Program-made: the position numbers and the translations under genes
The notes under the pieces: generated by a model
The model's input: only the letters and a program-made list of their open reading frames with translations
What the model was told of the DNA's origin: nothing
Database searches by the model: none
NCBI GenBank assembly: GCA_022478985.1
Contig: JAKSZP010017477.1
Location: 1-64,000, forward strand
Direction: 5' to 3'
Length of the DNA stretch: 64,000 bases
Source: Massospora cicadina
Taxonomy: Eukaryota; Entomophthoromycota; Entomophthoromycetes; Entomophthorales; Entomophthoraceae
Part shown: one piece after another, positions 57,083 to 64,000 of the stretch
How positions within the stretch are numbered: the first letter of the stretch is position 1
How the letters are laid out: each line of letters begins with the position of its first letter

Positions 57083-58033
57083 TGATAGAATTTCAGTTGA
57101 CCACATATTCCAACCTTCTAACTGATTAATAGATTCAATAATTAAGTTATAATCATATATTATTGGCAACAGCGGCTAATTGATGGGATTATTGTCAGGG
57201 CATCATCCCTGATAATATTAAAAATCGCCAACTGATAAGATTATCGTTGAGCATCATCCCTGATAGTTTTGGAGGTCGTTGACTTATGAGATTATTGTTG
57301 GCAATTATTCCCAACAAAATTAAGCAATCATTCGTTATGGGAGCAACACCCAATATTTGAATTATAGGGAATCATTCAGAGCGGAATAAATGGAGAGTCA
57401 TCAGAAACTACCAAAGCGTTTGAAAGCCAGAGATAGAGAGTAGAATCGTCATCAGCCAAAACAGGTTTTGAGTCCCTGTACCAATTGTTTGGTCACCAAA
57501 CAGCTGAGGACCATGTTGCCTAAGAAACTCAAGGCAACGGTATCTGACGAGATTTGGTGCCTAACACTTGAGGGTCAAACCAGTATAGGAGCATAAATAA
57601 TTCCCAGAGGACAGCTGAAAAGTTATGTGCCGATTCTAACTATAAAACCCCTTAATTATTCCCTAAAAAAGTAGATAAAAACCTGATAACTTGGTTGTAT
57701 TAACATTAGTTGATTAATATTCCTCTTAAGAGAAGTGTGCAAGGATCAGATATTTAAGTTGTTATCAAAGTCTCCACTTGGCTCTGCAAGAAGGGAATAG
57801 GGAAAGTATTCCCTACCAGTATCAAAATATCTTTAAGAGGAAGAAGCACCTGTCTAGCGTTGGAAAATTTACTCAACGTGGCTTTTGGGCAATAACTCTA
57901 ATTATAGTCTTTATACTATTATTTCCCCAGTTTATCTATTTCAATCAAACAATCAATACAAGGATCCACGAATCTGTGCAGTTAAAAATCTAGGGCCAGA
58001 ATCAAGCAACCATCAAAGCCCCATATTTTAACA
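57083..58033. mobile_element. Solo LTR (951 bp) inside LINE-3 R
   Basis: TGATAGAATT at the left end, TTTTAACA at the right end, and a perfect 5-bp target-site duplication CAGGG (57078-57082, 58034-58038). Copy Q lacks it. A TATAAAA at about 57645 suggests plus orientation. Three tandem ~53-bp units (57170-57330) with a CATCATCCCTGAT core lie in the left part and look like LTR subrepeats. Not the Gypsy-1 or Gypsy-2 LTR. Confidence 0.8.
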
Positions 58034-58533
58034 CAGGGTCTGGCTGATTGATGGCTACTAATGAGGGGCTGATTGGTGGCTTTGGTGGGTTGCTGCTTGC
58101 CAGATTTTCAATCAGTCTACTTGCTAGCTTTGGAAGTTGGCTGGTTGCCAGCTTTAACTTTTTTACGGACATTTTCCTGGACTGGTAGCTTGCTGGCATT
58201 CTGCTTATAAGCTTTGGTTGCCAATTTGTTGGAGAAGCAGGTGATCAGCTCTTCTTGGGCGACTTTTTTAGGGCCAGCCTTTTTTCAGCGCTCTTCTTCC
58301 CATTCCATACACTCTACCTGGGTCAGATGGGGCGTGTCTGGATCAGGGCTTATCCCCTCATTTAACTTGTAAGCTTCAGGGCTAGGAGTGATGAAGGGCT
58401 CTTCATGAGCTTCAGGATGATTATACGCCTCCTTCTCCCACGCTTCCCTGTAGGCAGCATGCAGATCCTACTGCTGCCTCTTCATGTACGCATCCTATTT
58501 GAGGTTCAACGGGATCCACTCTTTTGCATTTGG

Positions 58534-58752
58534 TCAGAGGAAGGCTTTTAATCTGAATTTTGTGATTTTGCCAATTGGTTCATAATCAAATTCGTGGGAC
58601 ATCTTCTCTTTTTTATGTTGGCACTGAGCCATTATATGCCCTATATAGTAACAGAACTGGCATAACTGCTTTGTGTCCTCCTGTTTGACATAAACAACGA
58701 AGCTAAGGCCTGGTATGCAGATGAAGCAGGGTAGGGTCTTGTTTGTTTTCAA
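58534..58752 (-). pseudogene. LINE-3 R ORF1 zinc-knuckle segment
   Basis: A 72-codon frame with an intact C-x2-C-x4-H-x4-C knuckle, CQFCYYIGHIMAQC (residues 31-44), preceded by SFVVYVKQEDTKQL (copy Q: HIVYVKQEDIKKV). ORF1 continues in broken frames to about 60708, where MKLLIDYCMVEAAI and DAKAWLKARINLHNAMEHN mark its N-terminal part. This identifies LINE-3 ORF1 as a CCHC nucleic-acid-binding protein. Confidence 0.75.
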
Positions 58753-61700
58753 AGTGGGACTGGATCATACAGCAGCTCCACTGTAAGGGGGTGTAGGCAT
58801 TTGGTGATGTTTTACCGCTGGCTTGCCTGAACTCCTTGACATCACCTGAAATAAGAGAGGCTGTTACGGATTGCTTTGTGGACCCACTCACATTCTTGGG
58901 TTTTCAGCATGTTTTGTAAAGTAACCTATCTTAACGTTTGCTTAGTGTAATGGGTTGGCTTTATTTGCAGATAGTTGTCCTTGTACTTGATGCTGAATTT
59001 GAGGAGCTTTTGACATTTGTGTTTTCTGTAACAAAACGTTTGTATTTTCACACTCTGGTACCCAGTGATGATAATAATCACTGCTTCTCAGGACCCTGTC
59101 AAGCTCTTGGTAAATTGTCACAATCAAAGCAGACTATTCCTCCTCTTTGACTAGTTGAGAAATGGATGCAGATAGCATCCTTTAGGTATAATTTTGGGGC
59201 TTGGCGGTCCATAAACCTGCTGCCGATAAATTGATGGATAAAATTGATATGGATGCTTTTGATTCCACGATGAATAATCAGATTGAGCTACCATGATGTT
59301 ATATGATTTATTTTTAGCGTTGGCTTTCATCAGCTGGAGTATTTCCTTTCAGGTTCCAGATTATTGATTCGTCAAAGCTAAAACCATGGCTCAGAAATGC
59401 CTCCACCTGACACATATTGATGCCTTGTCAACTTATATTATGGGCCATTACTGCACCGATTTCTATTACTGCCAAATGTGGGTGTCAGCGGTGAGAAGCT
59501 CAGTTGGTAACCGTGCAATGAAGATAAGGGGCTGCATGCTGAGTGAAGATAATGTTAAAGTACCTTTAGTGCAATAAAGTTCTTCTGGAACCAGTCCTTA
59601 ATGCTAATTCCACTTCAACCTCCATTGGTAATATGCGTGCTATTTAATTGGGCACATCAGCTTCACACCATTGGAACGCCTCCAATGGTGAGAAGCCCTC
59701 AGCAACATATGGGGCTGCAAGGGATGGTTCAGGAAATGGAAGTTTCAAATTTCAAAAACTTTTGACCCAGATACCAGTTTACAGCCATTCCCAGACGAGT
59801 TTGGGGGTCATAACATCGCACATCACTATTGCAGCTTAGGGTGAGACCTCGTGCCCAATTTAAGGATGTTCAGTTTTGGGGGTGAAGCCCACTGTAACTA
59901 ATACGCTGCTTCAGCTAGGGTTGCATGGTCCCTCCAGACCATCCATTTAGTGAGAGGGAAAGTGCAGCCGCGAAGGGTTTTGTAGATGTTCTTGGTGACA
60001 ACCACATTTACCCATTTGCAGATGAGTTCAATATATGATCAGAGGCAGATCCAATAATTCATTTCAAGTGTGGTAAAGCCATTAGAGCTCCACTTTATGG
60101 ATTTTCTGGTAATAAAAACAAAAGGGCTTCCACTCAACCACTCTTTTTGGTCCAACCAGTCTTTAGAAAATTGGATGTGGTTGACAGCGGGATCTGTGTA
60201 TATGACCAGTGCAAGGCTTTGGTCACCTTGAAAACTGATTGTAATCCATGGCATTGCCTCCTTGAGGGAGAATGTAAAGTAAACGAGGTGGGCCAACCTT
60301 GGGACAAATATATCATGCCGAGTTTTTTAGCCTGTGCTGGTTTAGACCTGTTTTTAATCAAAATCCGACCCAGAGTGGATCAGGAACCACCCCACTATGA
60401 TACCACTCCTCCTTGAGGGAGAATGTAGTGTTGAACTATCCCAGTACTGTGTCAACTGGAATGGCGTGGCATGCCCATCCATGGGCAGTGGAAGCCTTCA
60501 GGTATTGCTTCAGCTATGAGGTGAGATTCATTGGCAAGATTCCCAAACTTTTGATGGATGGAGAGCACTTAGAAGGAATGTCAGCTTTATTATGCTCCAT
60601 GGCATTATGTAGGTTAATCCTAGCTTTAAGCCAGGCCTTAGCGTCAGTGGGCCTTAAATACTCACAGATGGCGGCTTCCACCATGCAGTAGTCAATCAGA
60701 AGTTTCATCCACTCAGGGGCATCCTTGGTGCAGATTTAAAACAATGTAAAAAGTTGGTCATTTCAAGTGAGATTGAGTCTCAAGCCATTGTTTGGCAGTG
60801 CAGATATAGAACTTATGCTTACATAAAGGGTAGCAGTGGTGGAGTAATTGCCTTCATAAATCTACTGGATGGCTGTGGAGTATGGAAATTGCAATGTCTA
60901 ATTGCTCAATATCACGGGAGGATACGCCTCTACGCATAAGCATGTTTTTTGGACTATATGTACTTGAAAGGTGGGGTTTGGGTGCATCACTGTTTAGTGC
61001 CTGAGTTGTGGTAGTGGATTCATATCAAACTATAAAAACTTTTATTTTTTGACCAAATCAATTGGCTGTCAGAAATTTAGGATTCATTTTGATGCAACTG
61101 TATCTTTGTTGGGATTTCAGCCCTCAAACTAATTGTTGAGCGTGTGGATCAATTAGCATCAGGGGAAGTTCCTTGCACAAATGGGTGTGGCTTTGTTGCT
61201 TCTTTGAATGAGCTATCTTCAGTAAGCTCAGTGCAGGTGGGTACCTACATAGCTGAGTGATTTTCATGGCTTACTTCATCAACGGTTGGGTCCCACTTAA
61301 TTATTTGGAGCATTTGACTCACTAGTTAGGTGCAGGACTGGGTATGGTTCTTATGGGAGCCTGGTTGGCCACCACTGTGGTGGCCTTTCATAAGTAATCC
61401 CTAAGAGCAACAGGTTCTGACTCCATCAAACCAGAGACTACTATACATCAACTGGGTTTGTATCAGTCAATGGGGTTTGTATTTCTGATTTCTATAAAAA
61501 AGAATTTTAAGACATGATGGACATGGGAGCAGATGCTAATTTGATTGGACTCAATTAGCACCAGCAATAATAGCATCAGAGATAGTTTCAGTGGGATGTC
61601 TTCCCAGTGGATTTGCTACCCATTGCGGAGCACTTCGAATTAACTTTTAAAAGGAGTGTGAGAAGGCCACCTGTATCATTGTGCTTAGCACTTATGAGCG

Positions 61701-61851
61701 GATTGTCCAACTTTTGTGACATAGTTAGGTTTGGTCTACAGCTCTATTTGGTGAAGTATCTCAAAAGCAGGCTGGGTATCATCTCTAGCCTAGTTATGAG
61801 TCTTTTTTTCTTTGTAAAAGAGATGGTTAGGCGAGTAAAATAAATAAATAT

Positions 61852-61982
61852 ACCACAAAGACTTGCCTTAAAGTTTATAAAGTTGTAGTCTGACAAAACT
61901 TATAATCTTTTCAATAGGAAACCAGTATACTTGATCAGTCCTATATTAATGTAGGTATTTATATGGTATAAAAATAAAAATA
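61852..61982 (-). repeat. tRNA-Val 5' part plus conserved upstream segment (copy 4 of 4)
   Basis: 61852-61862 is ACCACAAAGAC, antisense to the first ~11 nt of tRNA-Val. The sequence beyond (ATAAATAAATAT) still partly matches the D-loop. The ~120-bp segment follows to 61982. Confidence 0.72.
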
Positions 61983-62042
61983 TGTCTTTGTCCAGATTTG
62001 AACTGGATTTTTCTGTGTGTTAGATGATTTGATAAACAACCT
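61983..62042 (-). pseudogene. tRNA-Val(AAC) 3' part, cut in the D-loop by LINE-3 copy S
   Basis: Sense: TTGTTTATCAAATCATCTAA, CACACAG, then CCAGTTCAAATCTGGACAAA and GACAT. The acceptor 3' strand and T arm are well kept. The 5' part is replaced by the LINE-3 3' end (TGGAGTTTAAAAAAATA). Confidence 0.78.
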
Positions 62043-62430
62043 TATTTTTTTAAACTCCATATCTTATTTGAAAAAAGATAAGTAAGAAGAAGTGGCAGAC
62101 ATGGTTTTTTAGCTAAGAATAAAGGATAGGGAAAAGCCACTAGCCAGTGAGCATTACTGACCATTGCTGGCTGAATAATGCCATTGCTAGCCATGGTTCT
62201 AGCGTTTGTGGGCTTATAGTTCATTTTAGTCTAAGACAATTAGTTGCATCGTCATGTATGACAATTAATTCAGTTGGGAAAGCCAGGCGTGCATCTTTGT
62301 AACACCCCAAGTGTTGAAATTGGTGCTTATGTATCATATTTTAAAAATCAGTTCTTTAGACTCAAAATAAATAAGGTGCTGTATGAAGACAGCCGCCTTT
62401 TAAGCTTTTAAAAAAGGACAAGTTTGGCAA
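62043..62430 (-). mobile_element. LINE-3 copy S: 3' fragment
   Basis: Aligns with the 3' ends of Q, R and P (AACTCCATAT, CTAGCCATGGTTCTAGC, GACAATTAAT, AAAGCCAGGCGTGCA). An internal deletion near 62310 joins it to a part matching 48100-48150, after which similarity ends. Confidence 0.7.
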
Positions 62431-63159
62431 GAGGGTTTTTTGTTATAAAACAAAAATTAGCACATTGTAGTATCACATACTCCCAAATGCTCAACTTCTT
62501 CACCAGATGATATCTTTATCTTGGTTTCACTCTATAAATATAGGAAAAAGATACTATTTAATATAGAGTTAAGTCTAGAAATCTTTTCCTACTAGCGTTC
62601 CTATTAGTTCTTATAATATGTACTAAGCAGAACTCCAAAGTGGTAGATTAATGGGCTAGTAATCTAAATTAGATTAATCAGATAAATTTTTAAGGCTCAA
62701 TGGATTTCAACTGTAGTTGTTATCAACTGATTACATTAGTGGCTCTAGCGTAATTCCATATTAAAAATAAGATTCCTCCTACTAATTATTTTATGATGAT
62801 GCTAGGGACAAGATAATGGATAAGAATAAGAAAATGGATGAATATCTAATTCTATAAGGCCAATGGCCTAAGAAATTTACTAGATTGAGAGGATAGAAGT
62901 TGCACCGGGGTTATGGTTTTTTATTTGCCAGATTTTTGATTTTCCATCATTAGGCCAGGAGCACCAAGAGTAAGCTAATACAACTTATGAAACTCCTAAA
63001 AAATTAATGCCCATGCACTCAAGACTCCTTATACCTCAAAGCCCATTTCTAGGTATTAGTGAAATATAGATAACAACCAAATATTGCTTGAACTTATGGT
63101 TGGTCAAACCAATTGCAATGTTTCACCACACCTGATCAAACATCAGGTAACAAGATGAG
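62431..63159. other. Unassigned AT-rich stretch, possibly LTR or 3' flank of Gypsy-3
   Basis: No ORF or motif. It lies where the 3' LTR of the minus-strand Gypsy-3 would be expected, but its other LTR is outside the window so this cannot be tested here. Confidence 0.3.
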
Positions 63160-64000
63160 TGGGGGTCTGGTCTTTATTAAGAACTAGAGGCCAGAGTCCT
63201 GGATTATGGGTAGTGCCTCTTCAAAAACGCGGCATGAGCTCAATTAATAAGATGTCCCTTAGTAGGGTCTTTCAGAGTGTAGGCGTCAGTAGATGTCTTC
63301 TATATGATCTTGAAGGGTCCTTTCCACATGTGCGCCAGTTTGTAGGTTTGCCCAAACTCATGGTTGTCATAGTACCAAACCAATTCTCCTACCTCAAAAG
63401 TAGCTAATGTCCACCAGTCCTCTTTATACCAGGCTCTAACCTTGACCTTCTGCACCAGAGCTTTTGAGTAAGCGGATCTTTGAAATTGTACTAATTTATG
63501 GGCAAGATTCATCAGATATATATTAGGACTTATTTGTCCTCAACAACGCATCTTATAAATGGGGAGACAACTTGGGCTGTCTCCCATGTAATAACACAAA
63601 TGGGGAATGCCCCATGTCCAAATGGTAAGAAATAATGTAAGAAAATGCAGCAGAAAGCAAAAAGAGGTTCCATCTGGATGATTTTCTAGCGGCCAACTTC
63701 TGTAAGATACCAACTAGTATACCATTCACCTGATTGATGGTACCATTAGTCTCTAGGTGATAGGGAGTGGATAATATCCCAAAGATGCCCACTAGATTGT
63801 TAATCTTTAAAATTATTTGGGACATAAGGTTGGTCCAATTATCCGTTAGTAAAAACTGGGGCAAATGTATTGATAGATAACATCTTCAATGTGAACTTTG
63901 CATTAGTTGTGGCCCTAAGTCCCTTACTGCCTTAGCTTCCATCAACTTGGTTAAATTATTGATAGCCACAATAATGTATTTAAACTGACCTTGAGAATTG
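63160..64000 (-). pseudogene. Gypsy-3 integrase end (Ty3/gypsy, minus strand, runs off the edge)
   Basis: Frame 63864-63553 is an integrase core: FLLTDNWTNLMSQII, then ILSTPYHLETNGTINQVNGI and SYHLDMGHSPFVLLHGRQP. The catalytic Glu position in the N-x(2)-V-E context reads Q (NQVNG). Frame 63512-63300 is the C-terminal barrel: AWYKEDWWTLATFEVGELVW, then WKGPFKI. The core up to 64000 continues (LTKLMEAKAVRDL-like). A frameshift separates the two. It is a third gypsy lineage, distinct from Gypsy-1 and Gypsy-2. The LTRs are not identified. Confidence 0.8.

Larger units (their letters stand above)
47590..61851 (-). mobile_element. LINE-3 copy R: ~8-kb LINE, split by LINE-1b and a solo LTR
   Basis: Same family and orientation as Q. 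Without LINE-1b (48942-54214), the solo LTR (57083-58038) and the micro-insertion it is about 8.0 kb, close to Q without its LTR (about 7.8 kb). The 5' junction abuts the tRNA-Val 5' end at 61852-61862 and the 3' junction the tRNA-Val 3' part at 47535-47589. A T9/G11 homopolymer junction lies at 56129-56146. All frames are decayed. Confidence 0.82.

Noticed and set aside
57170..57330. Three ~53-bp repeats with palindromic CATCATCCCTGAT cores, CRISPR-like at first sight
   Set aside because: Only three degenerate units, no constant repeat plus variable spacer, and they lie inside a solo LTR with a clear TSD in a eukaryotic repeat nest.

Overview
The window is a dense nest of decayed retrotransposons, and I see no ordinary host protein gene in it. 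The base composition is AT-rich. The protein fragments are Ty3/gypsy Pol (one with a chromodomain) and APE-type LINE proteins with CCHC zinc knuckles, endonuclease, reverse transcriptase and a C-terminal zf-RVT finger. One tRNA-Val(AAC) still folds. This suggests a repeat-rich eukaryote, most likely a filamentous fungus, though the lineage cannot be fixed from the sequence alone. I use local names: LINE-1, LINE-2, LINE-3, Gypsy-1, Gypsy-2 and Gypsy-3.

Layout. 1-1140: minus-strand relic of LINE-1 ORF1. 1300-2295: tRNA-Val with flanks that recur at 37.6-38.4 kb and at 47.4 and 61.9 kb. 2.3-2.8 kb: candidate MITE. 2864-3101, 11700-11732 and 19725-19940: three pieces of what looks like one ~48-bp minisatellite. 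Gypsy-1 (3102-11699) and the chromovirus Gypsy-2 (11733 to ~19170) lie between the pieces. 20075-25306: nearly full-length LINE-1a with a 12-bp target-site duplication (TSD). 26121-26855: short retroelement with its own ORF and a LINE-2-like 3' tail; a truncated inverted copy lies at 37141-37415. 27382-33782: full-length minus-strand LINE-2 with a perfect 13-bp TSD and a long ORF1. 34.2-62.4 kb: a head-to-tail series of minus-strand LINE-3 copies separated by pieces of tRNA-Val plus a conserved ~120-bp upstream segment. Inside these LINE-3 copies are two solo LTRs (45667-46787 and 57083-58033), one LINE-1b (48942-54199) and a ~20-bp insertion matching the LINE-2 3' end. 63.2-64 kb: the integrase end of a third gypsy element, running off the right edge.

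The most interesting observation is the LINE-3 / tRNA-Val arrangement. At three of three full 3' junctions LINE-3 stops inside the D-loop of tRNA-Val. Its 5' junctions begin next to the first ~11-22 nt of another tRNA-Val copy. This looks like a LINE that inserts within the tRNA-Val(AAC) coding sequence, between the A and B boxes, and has built a tandem array. An unoccupied copy of the same locus is present at 2.1 kb. Two further observations are the very short LINE-2 3'-end insertions, one with a clean TSD and an empty paralogous site, and the ORF-carrying short element that shares its 3' end with LINE-2.

The nesting gives a relative order. LINE-3 is old, with catalytic residues lost. LINE-1b, the solo LTRs and the micro-insertion entered it later. 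LINE-2 looks youngest: perfect TSD, an 833-codon open frame and many CpGs.
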